Positions 49,901-63,369 of a stretch of 64,000 nt of DNA are shown one piece after another. The notes beneath the pieces are model-generated. The model saw only the letters and a program-made list of their open reading frames with translations, made no database searches and was not told the DNA's origin. Every line of letters begins with the position of its first letter. Position 1 is the stretch's first letter. This DNA is from Malania oleifera (Eukaryota > Streptophyta > Magnoliopsida > Santalales > Ximeniaceae): positions 124,318,719 through 124,382,718 of the forward strand of contig NC_080420.1 of NCBI RefSeq assembly GCF_029873635.1, in the 5' to 3' direction. The translations under genes and the position numbers were made by a program.

Positions 49901-52139
49901 ACAAATCCAAGGTTTTTAAAGAGAAAATAGAGGAATCGTCAAAAGGCAAAACATATGCCTGAAAGCTAGAAGAGGATGCAGGATAGGAAGGAGGATTGCT
50001 AAAGTAGTAGAGTTCGTCCCTTTCAAAGCCCCTTCCAAAAATCTTCCTCAAACCTGGGTCCTGTAAGTAACGAGAGTTGGGTAAGAAAACTACAGCACAG
50101 TTATATTGTTTGACAATACGACTAATAGATAACAAGTAATAGGAAAATTGTGGAACATAATAAACAGGAAATAAAGATAGAGTCAAGGATAAATAGGCAG
50201 TTTCTTGGGTATGAATGGAACGAGAGGTACCATCGACAACATGGACAGTAAGAACCAACAAAGGGAAAGGGGATGTAATGAAAGATGCCCCACCAGTCAA
50301 ATGATTGTTTGCCCCTGAGTCCAATATCCAAACAGGTGTGCCACCGGGCGTGCTAGACTTACTTAAAATGTAATAGGGTTACCTACAGCAAAGGTGGTTG
50401 TAAAGGAGGATGCAATCAGTGTAGTAGAGGCAAGGAGGGTAATATAAGTCTGGAGCTGAGAGAAATCTGGAGCTGCAACAGGTTCAGGAGTAAGAGAAGT
50501 AGGAGGTGCGGGAAGAGATTCTGCAACAGCTCCAATGTTAGAAGGTCCCCGAATTTTGCCACAGCCATGACCATAAGAGGCCTATTTGGAGTATCACTCC
50601 TGCAGCTCAGAGTGGAGAATGAAGCAGTGCTCAATGATGTGATTATTCCATTGGCAGTGCTGGCAGAATCAAGTCTTGCAATCAACAGACCTAGCACTAG
50701 TAGCAACCTGCTCGGGCACACTAGAAGAAGACGTCGTCACCGATCATCACCATCAATCATTGCAAATTCCTCGTACAAAGAGGGCACCAAAGATGTGTTC
50801 AAAATCTGAGTTTGGAGTGATTCAAACTCAGGTTTTAAACTCATCAAGAACTGATAGGTATGCCAATGATCCTGGCGCTTTGCCTCAATAGCTGCTACCT
50901 CGGTAGGAAAATCAAAAAGAGGCTCATACTGGATGAGCTCCTCCCATCGAGACTGAAGATAGCCGAAGAAGTTAGTCACGGATAAACCCAAAGAATCCTG
51001 GGTTGCTTGGTGGAGCTCTCGATAAAGCTAAAAAATTTGAGCCTCGCACCTTGTGTGGGCAAACATTTTGGTCAAGGCAGACCAAAGGCTACAAACAGTA
51101 TTGTCAAACATGAACATCCTGTAGAGGCGGTCTTCCATAAACGTAAATATCCAACCCAAGATGACACAGTTGTCAATGGACCATTGTCGGTGAGTCGAAA
51201 TATTATTACTAGGGCAAAACTCCAATCCTAACAACTACTCAGCCTTGCCACAACCCCCAAGATATAAGCGAAGGGATTGTGACCCAACATGAAAGTTTTC
51301 GCCATTCAGAAGAATGTTGGTGACCTGCTGAACAGGAGTTGTCTTAGCTAGAGATAAGTCAGGGCGTTGAAGGTTCAGAGAAGAAAATGTGGATGTATTG
51401 TCTTTGGTAGGCATATCACTGTCCTTGGTAGCCATTCTAAAGAAGAGGAATATGCTGCAAAAGTATCAACATAGCAAAGCAAAGCAAGTCGCCGAAAGAG
51501 TGGTCGGAAAAATTTTGAAAAGTGGCCAAAAAACCCCCAGAAAGCCGCTAAAAGCCAACGGAGTTACCGGAAAAAATACCGGAAGGCACCGGGAAAGTCT
51601 CTGAAAAAAGGATGTCGGAGTCATCAGGAAATTACTTGGAAAAGTTGTCGAAGTCACCGAAAGGCACCAAGAAAGTCATTGGAAGTTTCCAGAAATGGGT
51701 GTCAAAAGTCCCCGGAGTCACTGGGAAAGTCATCAGAAAGTTGTTGAAAGTCACCGGAAAAAGGTCATTGGAAAGTGACAGTATGAAATGATGCGCCGGG
51801 AAAATAGTAGACTTAGTTTTCTGATGTATAAGATCCACTAAAAGTGGCAAGTACAGAGCATATGACTCAACCTACTACCAATAAAGCTTTCTGATGCACA
51901 AGGTCCACATACGTGGCGAGTGCAGAGCATACGACTCAATTGAGAACCAAGACCTTAAACAAGGAAGCCAACCTTGCTTTGATACCAAGAAGAAAGTAAA
52001 AGAGAGAGAACTATACAAAAGGAAGTGAATATTGCTTGGTGTACCTAGCATACAACCTTGAGATGTATAAATAACTATACAAGAGAGTGACATTATCCTA
52101 ACATTCCGACGTGGGACTAAAAACTATATACTATGTTCA
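46927..52139 (-). mobile_element. Ty1/copia element I with short LTRs, inside the 5' LTR of J
   Basis: Minus-strand element of about 5.2 kb. LTRs of about 150 bases, each starting TGAACATAGT (52139 and 47082): 5' LTR about 51990-52139, 3' LTR about 46927-47082. Next to the 5' LTR is a primer-binding site TGGTATCAAAGC, complementary to initiator Met tRNA; next to the 3' LTR a TTGAGGAGGAGC polypurine tract. Domains in copia order: gag (about 51435-50560), protease with DSGANNHLT (about 50324), integrase with HSDVWGP and FIDDYSR (about 49760-49290), reverse transcriptase with QLDVKNAFLNG (about 48310), RNase H with CDNKSAI (about 47340). Broken in many places. Both sides sit in ATAATA-rich sequence, so the target duplication is ambiguous. 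Confidence 0.92.
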
Positions 52140-54118
52140 ATAATAATAATATTATTTTATTTATTATCTTATAAAAGAACATGTACCTTGGAATTGGGTT
52201 TTGTATATATATTTAGTTTGGTTATTCGTTCATGTATTTCATAAATGTATAAGATTAAATATATGAATGTACCTTGAATCTAGTTTTGTATGTACTGAAT
52301 ATATGCATGTCTTATTTATTAAGTACATAGAGAATGAAGGTGTAACACCCCGAACCCGCCAAGTGGGGCCTGGAGTGTTATGTGACTATTCATCCGTCTG
52401 TGATACCATAAATACCATACACGCAGCAGAAAATAATTAAACTACCTCAAATAAAATACGAGAGTTCTATGTTGTACATCCAAAAAAGTGTATCCTTTCA
52501 CCACATATTACATAATTGGAAATTAAACATAACTTTACATATTTAAGTTCCTACGACTACTCATAGTTATAAAAACTAACCCTGCCTTGGAGCTTACCAA
52601 GCTCGATCACCTGAGGGACCTAAAAAGTTAATAATTCACTGGGATGAGACAATTCTCAGTAAAGATGAAATAAATTATATCAGTATGTGGCAAATGAGTT
52701 TTAGTGTATACAAAATATAGCTGTTTGTTAATCAACATCAACTAAGAAAACACATGTAGACTGTACTCTCACACACACATAAACATTTATAAGTGATAGT
52801 TCCCGAGGATAGGGAAGATTACACACCCATACATGTAATGTCCCTTTGCTCTGATACCGTTTTGTAACTTTGCCCTTTTAGTTAGGCGAGGCTACAACTG
52901 ATACTTATCATGTCACTCAACATACTTAATAAGCCCTTGGGCAAAGAGTTTTACATTGCTGTAACTTGTTTATGCATTTTAATTTACATACATGTACTCA
53001 TACACATCTAACATCAATCATACCACAAAATCCACGTACACGTACTTTTCATAATAACATAGCATGTCCAAAATCATAATGTATTCAATTCACCAACACA
53101 TACACACACCCACCAAGGTTAATGCACAAGTACTTCAGTTTTCATCATTCTCACTGCGTACCGAGTATATCTCAATACGTGGTCCACATAGGGACTTTCA
53201 CAGATACAATACACATATCACCATTCATAGCACATCGACAAAAACGAACACCTCATCCATCCTGCCAGTGTTTTTACCCAATTTATATAAATGACAATAT
53301 AACGAACTTCTCATAATCTTGCCAACATTATATCGCAACTTATATCATGGACAATATAACGAACTCTTCATTTGCCTGTCAACGTTATATTGCGATATGC
53401 ATGAAGGACATTAAATCACACAAATGTATAAATACTCACACCACAACAATCACAACCGGTTTATTGAAATAAAATATTAATCTCATGCCACACGATTTAT
53501 GTATTTAACCATACTTTACTAAACTGCCTGTAAACATTAAATCATACTTTAATAATCCAATACCATTAATTTCATCTATTTAATTTATTTAGAAAATCTG
53601 TAATAATTATCCAGAAATCAAATACTTTAATTCAATTGGTTCAACTTTAAAATTATTATTATTATTAAAATACCTAGGCTAACAAACACCAATTTAATCA
53701 ATTCATAATAAATATTATAATCCAAAATCCAATCTCCATATACCAAAATATTAAGAAAAAATGTATATGTAATTCTTGCAATCTCAAATTACAATTTAAT
53801 CGGTTAAATTATGATATTCCTGACATAATTTATTTCTCTTACCTCACCCCAGGAGTGGTGCCTACGACGCTCCTACGATAAATCCACTCCAGTTAAAATG
53901 TTGGTGGCCGAAATAGGAACCCAGTGGTATTTTCTATTTTTCAATCGGCGCACTTATCGCCGAGAAATTAAGGAGAAAGAGAGAGAGTGAGGAGAGAGAG
54001 TTGGCGAGAGAGAGAGAAAGGGGGCGTTCTCTGGATTCATTCAAATTGAATCCTGAAGGATCCTCCAAGTTACTTATATATATATATATTATAATATATT
54101 ATATTAATATATTATTAT

Positions 54119-56694
54119 TGTAACGCCTTGAACCCTTCAACCCGGGTCTGGTGCGTTATACCTGATCGTATCCTCATAAATCATATTCCATAACATACGC
54201 AGCGGAAAACATGATCATAATCTCCATATAACATAATACCAGAGTTTACTAATTCTAACTACTAACCATAATAAATTAATCATCCACCAGTATTCAATTA
54301 TATACATGTCTCCAAAACATTATCCACTAATACCAGTATGTTTCACAACTATCCTTTCATAATTGAGTTAAAACATAAAGATATAAAACATAAAATATGC
54401 ATATCAGAATTAACATAAAAATATACCATTTTTCTTATATCTTCCAAAAATGTTATAAAATCTAGAGCTCTCAAAGCTCGATCCTGAGAAATCCTAAAAA
54501 AGATGAATTCATATTCGGGTGAGACACATCTCAGTAAGGAAAGAAACAATATATTAAACTCAGTGTGTGACCATCATGAGATTATACATATCATTTTATA
54601 ATATTTGCAAATCATTAACATAATACTGAAAGTCATTTTCTGATCCTAAACAAACACATGCAAATGTTTAACCCACGAGATTACCCGAGGATAGGGGTGA
54701 TTACCCGCCCATACAAGTAGCACCCTTCTGCTCTGATACATTTAGCAACCTGAAGGTCACAATTTAAGCATACCAGAACACTCACCTTACTCAGTAAGCC
54801 CTCAAGTGTTAGATTGATCTTATACTCACGCATTCAACAATAGTTTACCGGCAAAGGCCCTAAGGATTGGGAATTCTACCCGCCCATACAAGTAAGTTCC
54901 CTCTGCCCTAGTGTGTTATGTAGCTACTGCCACATCTGAAACTACTAGTGCACTCGCCTTACTCAGCAAGCCCTCAGGCGAAAGGTACGCCTCGCCTAAT
55001 CGTAACATGTTCTACGTACATACATACTTCTATTATCATAATACATCATTCTTTTCTGTCATTATACATTCATGCACATTCATTCCTGTTCATAACTTAA
55101 CTTTGCATTTCGTTTCACTTTAAGTGGCTCTTTCCCATTTACATCATTTACATTTGTCATTTCATTTCATTGTCATTTCATCGTCATTTCATTGCATAAC
55201 ATTTCATTTCATTACTTCGTACTACAGCTGGTCTTTAGCCATCATCAGTTAGTTTACGTAGAAATGTGCTAAATCTGCTAACACAGCTCCTTTTAGCTGT
55301 CATCAGTTAGTCTACACAGAAGTGTGCTAGATCTGCTAACATGACTCTCTTTCAGCTGTCTTACATTTACATTGTTGCATTTAACATACACAGGCAATAT
55401 TGTCCATATTATATTTTATTCTCATTATTTTACTTAGCCTGTATCTCATACATTTAACATATATTTGCACACAGCATTCTATTTACTCATGCCACACAAT
55501 TTAGCAATAAAATTTATACACTGCCTGTAAAATAAGCCAACCAATATTTAATGTTTATATACTGAAAATACTTTTCATTTCTTACTTAATTATTTTGAAA
55601 ATATTTCCCACTTTCATCAGTTCATTTTCGCATATACATATCTAATAAACAGTCCTAAACTCGAAAAAAATATAATTTAAACAGTTGACATTTTACCCAT
55701 ATTGAAACATATACACGTACATATAACACAGTTTATTTTTCCATTAAATTCATAAAATTCTGATTTAATATATATTTTTCCCTTTACCTGATTTCTTGAA
55801 CTACGCCAACAGGGACTCCGAAAAATACCTGCGGCGCTCACCCGGACACTGAAATTAAATTCCTAGTTCCAATAAATTATTCCTGAATAAAATATTATTT
55901 AAATATTTCCTAGGGCCATAATTCCTAAATAAATAATAATACCCTTAAATTTAGCCAAATTGCTAAATTTCCCAAATCCCATTCTCGCTTTGAAGTAGGG
56001 CCTAAAAAACCCCAATTGAAAAATTACCTACGCCAAAATGACGACAACGACGATTAGGACCCCGTGGTGGTGCCTGACCGTCGATTCAACAGCTGATTTT
56101 ACCAGAAATTGAGAAATTAGGAAAAAATTACCTTTTCTCAGGAGCAGTGTCTAAGTCGTTCCCACGACAAATCTGCTCCAGTAGAAATGTCGGTGGCGGA
56201 GCTAGGAACCCAACGGCACCTTCCGTTTCCCGATTGGTCAAATATGCATTAAAAAATAACGGGAGAGAGAGAGACGGAGACGGAGATGGAGAGTGGGAGA
56301 AGAAGAAAATACAGAGAGACTGAGACGAAGCTGAGAGATGCAAGAAGATGGAATTGGATTTCAAATTGAAATCTAATCCATCTTATTACCTTTAATATAT
56401 ATTATTATATTATTAAATCTTATATATATACTTTAACTTATATAAATATATTATAATAAACTAATATATATATATATATATATATATATCTTTATTTCAA
56501 TTTTTTTTACTATTCTTTTATTTATTTAATTAATTTAATAATATTTAATTAATTCATTAATTAATTAATAATTACTCTTTTTTTTATACTATTTTTTATT
56601 TGTTTATTTAATACATTAATTTAATAGTGTTTAACCACTTAATTAATTAATAATTTTAATTAATTAATTATTATTATTTTTTCGGGTTATTACA
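54119..56694 (-). mobile_element. Solo LTR L, inside K
   Basis: Left edge TGTAACGCCTTGAACCC, right edge CGGGTTATTACA. Perfect target duplication ATTAT at 54114-54118 and 56695-56699. 2576 bases, the longest solo LTR here, partly because of tandem duplications in its middle. Same modular plan as its relatives. No coding region. Confidence 0.9.
55225..55350 (-). repeat. Tandem duplication in LTR L, ~60-bp unit
   Basis: Two copies of a unit with CATCAGTTAGT, AGAAGTGTGCTAGATCTGCT and AACA-GCTC words. A second loose duplication with TACCCGCCCATACAAGTA occurs at about 54685-54920. Confidence 0.8.
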
Positions 56695-57186
56695 ATTATA
56701 TTATATTATAATATTTAATTAATAATAATTGTTAATTTATTAATTAAAATATTTATTTATTTAATTTGGAATCACCACAAAAGGGTCATTTTGTGCCTAT
56801 AAATAGACCCTTGAGGCTTTAGCACAACACGCTAATCTCTTCTCTTTATTCTCATCATATAATCTTTCTTTTGAGTTTGGAGAGTTTGACAAGCAAAGAA
56901 AGGTGTTTTTTTGTGGAGCTTTGGACTCCTCCATTTGTGCAAAATTGGAGAGTCATACGATTCAAATCGAGCTGTTGTATCTGGGGGAGATAAGTCTTAA
57001 GGAGTTCTACTGCACCGGTTCATGGGCTAAGCCAATAAACCACAGAGGATTTGAATATACTTAAAGAGAGTGAGATATTTGTGCCTCAACCTTTTTTGTG
57101 AATCATGGTTATATTTATATTTATTTGCATCTAAGTTTTATCATTTTATATTATTAGTTTTCTAACAATTTTAAGGAGATTCAATA

Positions 57187-58140
57187 TATGGAGCATACAG
57201 TTGAGAAATCGAGTGAAAATGTTGGGGATCTCAATAAGTCTTTTTGATTTAAAGGAGACCACTTCAAGAGGTGGAAAGACAAGGTACTATTTTACCTTAG
57301 CCTCCTCAAAGTTGCTTATGTTCTCACGAGAAGGATAAAAAAAAATTGATACCGAAAAAATGAATGAAGATGAGTTGGTCAATCACAACGAGAAATTAGA
57401 ACAAAACGAAAAAAAAATGAGTATAAATGTTATGATTATTATGATACTACTTACTCCTCTGCAAAGAAAATCTGGAAAACTAAGTAGAATAAGTATGATA
57501 TTGAGGAGGCAAGAACGGAAAAATATGCAGCTAACCGATTTTTCCGCTATCAAATGGTGACGAAAAATCTATCATGGAGCCAGCACAAGACTTCCAAATG
57601 ATAGTGGCAGAGGTTACATCGGAAAGGATCAAGATTGGAGACAATCTTGTTGTGACTAAAATTATTGACAAGTTACCCCCATCTTGGAGATAATTCTAGA
57701 AGAGCATGCGCCACAAATAGAAATATATGTCTCTTGAAACCTTGATCACTCGAATTCACGTAAAAGAGGAGGCAAGAAGGCAAGATGCAATTACACAAGA
57801 AAGTGGTAATACCAATAACGGTAATACCACAAAGGTGAATTTAATTGCTTCCGAATATAATACTTTGCCCAAAGGTTTTTTTCCTAAAAACCCTCAATTA
57901 AAACTGAAGAGGAGAAATATAAAAAATAACAATAGGCCTCACAAAATGAATAGGGGCAACCCTAATCAAAAGAATTTGAACTAAGGACCCCTTCACAAGC
58001 AAAACAACAATATTTGTTATGTTTGTGGCAAAAGTGGGCATATTGCTCGAAATTACAAATTTCGAAAATGTGGGCCTTTCCTTCAATCTAATATAGTTAA
58101 GGAACCATTTGTGACAATTCTAACTGATATAAATATGGTC
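57187..58140 (+). mobile_element. J gag region
   Basis: Begins shortly after the 5' [17 protein letters not shown]-type wording is typical of the copia gag N-terminal part, and a CCHC zinc knuckle, CYVCGKSGHIARN, lies at about 58018-58056. Broken. Confidence 0.8.
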
Positions 58141-59130
58141 CACAATATTGAGGGGTGATGGACAGACTCAAGTGTTAATAGGCATGTCTGTTATGATAAA
58201 TCTAGGTTTAAGGTGTATACTCCTTTTAAGGAACCCAAAACTATTATACTTGGTGATTCATATACCACTAAGGTACTTGGAAGTGGTGAGGTTGAATTGA
58301 AGTTTACTTCTAGAAGAGTATTAGTATCAAAATATGTATATTTTACTCCTTCCATGAGAAAGAATTTGGTGTCCGGTTTTCTCCTTAACAAGGTCGGGTT
58401 TAAACAAAACATGGAATCTAACTAATATGTAATTACTAAGAATGAGATATTTGTGGGCAAAGGTTATGCTTGTGATAGGATGTTTAAATTCAGCATTAAG
58501 AATAACAATATAACATTTTCAAGTTCTGTTTATATGCTCTTTTCGTTAAATTTTTGGCATGCTCGTTTATGTCTTATTAATAGTAGATATGTAGGAATCA
58601 TGATTGATTTGGGATTAATTCCAAATGTTGATAAGAATTTTGATAAATGTGAATCATGTAGTAAAACTAAAATAACAAGAGGGCTTCATAACTACATTGA
58701 AAGAAATATTGAATTATTAGACTTAATTCACACAGATTTGTGTGAATTTGAAGGAATTTTAACTCATGGAGGAAATAGATATTTTATCACTTTTGTTGAT
58801 GATTTTTCAAAGTTTACGCATATGTATTTGTTGAAAAATAAAAGTGATGCTCTTCTAAAATTTAAAAATTTCCTCCTCGAAGTTGAAAATCAGTTTAGTA
58901 GAAATTAAGAGAATTAGAAATGATAGAGGTCGTGAGTATGAATCTTTTGAATATAACTCATTTGTAGAATTCTTGGGAATTATCCATGAAGTCACTCCAC
59001 CTTATTCGCCTGAATCAAATGGCAGAGCTAAGAGGAAAAATAAAACTTTAATAGGTTTGACTAATGCCATGCTAATAGAATCAGGTGCACCTCCTAATCT
59101 TTGGGGAGAAGCAATTTTAACTGCTTCTCA
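58141..59130 (+). mobile_element. J protease and integrase region, first part
   Basis: A protease-like stretch with [20 protein letters not shown] (about 58227) is followed by the integrase zinc-binding part and core: HTDLCEFEG, FITFVDDFSKFTHMYLLKNK and TPPYSPESNGRAKRKN. The integrase is interrupted by solo LTR M. Broken. Confidence 0.85.
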
Positions 59131-59363
59131 TGTAGAAACCCAAAAAAAAAAATTAATTAATTAATTAAATAATAATGAATATTGAGTAAATAGTATAATA
59201 TAATTAAATGATATATTAATATAATATAATTTAATATAAGGATATAAGATTATGATCTTATGATATGTATATATATACACACAAATATCTTCTTATGATA
59301 TATATATATATCTAAAGGAAGAACGAAACTTCCTTAGGAAGTTTTCCAAGACCCCCTCACGGT

Positions 59364-59430
<67 letters not shown>

Positions 59431-60827
59431 AACCCCTTTCTCTTTCCTCAATTTATTCGGCAAATCCTGCACCGATTGAAGAACGGAAAATATCCGTGGG
59501 TTCCAAATTAGAACACCAATATTTTAACTGGAGTAGATTCGTCATTTGTGCGTCATAGGTGCCACTCCTGGGATAAGGTAAGAGGAATATATTATGTCAA
59601 TTTTTATTAAATTTGAACCGATTAAACGAAAGTATAAGATTGTAGGGTTAAACGATTTGAACAGTTGAAATTATTAGTTTGAGTTATTAAACATGTTTGG
59701 TAAAGGATTAAATTGAGTAGGGTTGATCATCTCCATTCTCTTTTAAATATGAATTCTTAGGTTATTATAAACTGTGGAGATGAACATATCGTTATTTTTA
59801 GGAATGAATTCAAGCATATTATGATATATTTTCTACAAGCTATATATTACAGTATGGTTAACACTTAAATTGTGTGACATGAGATTAATTCTTCATAATA
59901 AACCGGTTGTGATTATTGTGGTGGATAAACTTATATGTTTGGGTGATGTGTGGTTATTCGTGTATTTCGCAATATAACGTTAGCAGACATGAGGAATTCG
60001 TTATATTGTCCTTGATATAAATCGCAATATAACGTTGGCAGGATATGAGGAGTTCGTTATATTGTCATTTATATAAATGAAGTAAAATGTTGGCAGGCCT
60101 AAGGAGTTCATTTTACTGATTTACTATGAATAGGTCATTGTGAGAGTGTAATAGTGGATGTCTGTTGTGAAATACGTGCTGAGAATGATAGGGAGGGATG
60201 CTCAGTACATAGAGGGAACGATGGGGAGGGATGCCTTGAGAACCACGAGAAGCGAAGTATTTGTGCATTATCCTTTGTGGGTGTGAGTACATGTATGTGA
60301 ATTAAATGTATTGTGATTGTGGATGTGTTATGGTATTACGAATTATACGTGTATGCAGATTTCTTTGGTATGATTGATGATATATGTGTGAATACAGTTT
60401 ATGAGTGTCCTTACAGTTGTAGTTGATTAACAAACGGTTATGTTTTGTATATACTAAAACTCATGTTAGCTACACACTGGTAATAATCTATTCCGTCTTA
60501 CTAAGAAGTGTCTCACCTTATTATACAACTCATTTTTTTCAGGACCTTCTAGGGATCGAGCTTAGCCAGCTCCAGGGCAGGGTTGGATAGTTTAGAATAA
60601 TGTGAGTGGTTGTAAGAACTTGAAGTATTTAAATTTATGTTTTAAATTCCTGGTTATGTAATATGGTTGAATGGATACACCTTTTTGGATGCATAGTATA
60701 GTACTTTAGTATTTTATTTGAGGATGTTTAATTATATTCCGCTACTTGGATGATATTTATGGTATCATAGATCTGTGAATGGAACACATAACACCCCGGG
60801 CCCTACTCTCAGGTTCGGGGCGTTACA
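59131..60827 (+). mobile_element. Solo LTR M, inside the integrase of J
   Basis: Perfect 5-bp target duplication TCTCA at 59126-59130 and 60828-60832. Starts TGTAGAAACCC and ends GGTTCGGGGCGTTACA; 1697 bases. Long CT tract at 59366-59427, ATATAACGTTRGCAG repeats at about 59975-60110, TCTTACTAAGAAGTGTCTCACC near 60508 and TATGGTATCATAG near 60758. No coding region. Same subfamily as K. Confidence 0.94.
59366..59427. repeat. (CT)n microsatellite in LTR M
   Basis: Almost pure CT for about 60 bases. Confidence 0.95.
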
Positions 60828-60832
60828 TCTCA

Positions 60833-62820
60833 TATATTGAATAAAGTGTCACACAAAAAGACCAAAGTTACTCCGTTTGAACTTTGGAAAGGGCATAAGC
60901 CTATTTTAGATTAGCTCAGAGTTTGGGGTTGTTTAGCCTTCGTAAGGCTCAGATACCCTAAAAGACCTAAATTAGTTGCTTCAACTTCTACTTGTGTTTT
61001 TCTTGGATATTCTATTCATAGTACAACCTATAGATTTTTAGACGTAGAGAATAATGTTATCTTTAAATCAGGGGATGCAATCTTTCATGAAGAGAAGTTT
61101 CCGTTTAAAACTAGAGATAGTGGGAGTAAAAATGTTGGTGATAATGTTGTTTCTGAATCTAGCTCATCCACTCCTAAATTAAAGAATAAAACAAATTTGG
61201 AGATTGAGCCGAGAAGGAGTAAAAGAGCTAGAGTTGAGAAGGATTTTAGTCCTAATTATTATGTCAATATTTTAGAGGAAAGTCAAATTATTTTACAAGA
61301 TGCATTAACATCACCTGATGGAGTTTTTTGGAAAGAGGCTGTGAATGATGAGATGGAATCTCTAATTTCCAATAAAACATGGAAATTAGTAGAATTACCA
61401 TCGGGTTGTAAAACCATTGGGTGCAAATGGGTCCTTAAAAAGAAACTCAAACCGGATGGGTTAATAGACAAGTATAACTATATAAGGCACATCTTGTAGC
61501 CAAAGGCTATAAACAAAAAGAAGATCTTGATGTGTTTGATACTTTTTCTCTAGTTTCTAAAAGTACATCCATTAGGTTGTTAATTACAATTGCTGCAATT
61601 TATAATCCACAAATTCATCAAATGAATGTGAAAAATTGCTTTTTTACATGGAGACCTAGATGAAGAAATTTATATGGATCAACCCAAAGGTTTTATAGAG
61701 CCTGACCAGGAAAACAAAATATGTAAGTTAATTAAGTCGCTTTATGGATTAAAACAAGCACCAAAACAGTGGCATGAAAAATTTGATTCCTACATGATTG
61801 AGAATGGATATAAATCAAATGAATCTGACAAGTGTGTCTACTATAAATCTTGGGAAGATTCACATGTTATTATTAGCCTTTATGTGGATGACTTGCTCAT
61901 TTTTTATTCAAATTTGCATATCATAAATAAAACAAAAACATTGCTCAAAAAACATTTTGAGTTGAAAGATTTAAGTGAGGCTAATATTATTTTAGGCATG
62001 AAAATTACAAGATCGTGTGAGGGTATTTTTCTTGATCAGTCGCATTGCATTGAAATTTTTTTGAATAAATATGATTATAATAATTGCAAGCATGTTACTA
62101 CTTCTTTTGATTCAAGTAATCACTTATTTTCTGTTAAGAATAAAAATGGATTGGTTAATCAAGAGAAATATAATAGCATTATTGGTAGCCAGAGATATGC
62201 AACTGATTTAACTAGACTTGACATTGCATATGTAGTAGGAATACTTAGTAGATTTTCGAGCAAGCTGGGTAGAGAACATTGGAATTCTCTTGAATGTGTA
62301 ATGAAATATTTAGTTGGTACAAAAAATTATGACTTATTTTTTACCAAGTATCTTGTCGTACTTAAAGGTTTTTTGTGATGCTCATTGGAATACTTTGTCA
62401 GGTGATTCTCTCTCTACCACATGTTATATTTTTTACTTTAGGTGGTGTTGCTATTTGTTGGAAATCTAAAAAACAAACAATAATTGATAAGTTACTATAT
62501 GGAAGCTAAGCTTATTCTTTAGCATCGGCTAGTGAAGAAGCAAGTTGGTGAAGAGATATGTTGTATGAAATCCCATTTTGGGGGGAAAAAAAATACCACA
62601 TATCCTAAATAATTGTGATAGTATTGTTGCAATTGGTAGAGTGAACAACCATTATTATAACGGTAAATCTAGACTCATAAGAATAAAATATAGTACTGTG
62701 AAATCATATTTGAGTAGTGGCATTGTTACATTAACTAAGGCCTTAGCAAGAGAAAGAGTTTGGAATACATCGAGGGGGATAGGATTAAAGCCCGTAAAAT
62801 CATGAACCACGTATAAGGAT
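60833..62820 (+). mobile_element. J integrase end, reverse transcriptase and RNase H region
   Basis: Integrase C-terminal wording, then reverse transcriptase with NKTWKLVELPSGCKTIGCKWV (in part), SLYGLKQAPKQWHEKFDSYM and the catalytic-type SLYVDDLLIF (about 61878-61907), and RNase H wording with SSGIVTLTKALARE (about 62723). Typical of Ty1/copia. Broken. Confidence 0.88.
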
Positions 62821-63369
62821 ACCCAACTCGAGGATCAGAGATCCTAATTGGGTTTAATGGGAAGAACGAATCATATGGTAGTCGTAAGAAATGCACTATT
62901 ATTTTTAAGCTCATCTCTATGATGTAAGTGCATTTATCCTGTAACGGAGGAGGTTGAGTTTTTAAAACTCTTAATGATAATTTGTATCTCTTATGAGTGG
63001 GGTGTCGGAGTTAAAGGAGCACCCTTGTTAGATTTCACCTATGTGAGCATGAGAGCGGGGCCGCTATCTATGAGAATTGAACTTATTCTCAAATATGTTC
63101 ATGAAACTAGGATTAGCACAAGGTCGAAACGTGCTAACTATTAAAATTCATGTCAAAACCTAAATGATTATGTGTGAGCAATAATGTTTTATTTCCCTTA
63201 GGTAGTCATAGTTCAAGTCTGAGACTACTACTGACTATGGAGTAAAGATTACTGTTCACTAAGTGAAGGTTCAATGTAGAACACACCTTCATTATGCATA
63301 ATTATTCATCTTTATTTGTTAAACTCTTTACATGCATGATACATACATAATATTAAAATGAGGGGGAAT
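62821..63369 (+). other. J 3' untranslated part
   Basis: No coding signal. Lies between RNase H and the 3' LTR and ends with the purine-rich AAATGAGGGGGAAT next to the LTR. Confidence 0.7.

Larger units (their letters stand above)
52341..56779 (-). mobile_element. Solo LTR K, inside the 5' LTR of J
   Basis: Left edge TGTAACACCCCGAACCC, right edge GAATCACCACA. Flanks GAAGG (52336-52340) and AAAGG (56780-56784) form a slightly worn target duplication, and the J LTR reads through correctly when compared with its 3' LTR. Own length about 1.86 kb without L. Has CGAACTC/ATATAACG-type repeats (about 53295-53400), also found in M, so K and M are one subfamily in opposite orientations. Confidence 0.87.
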
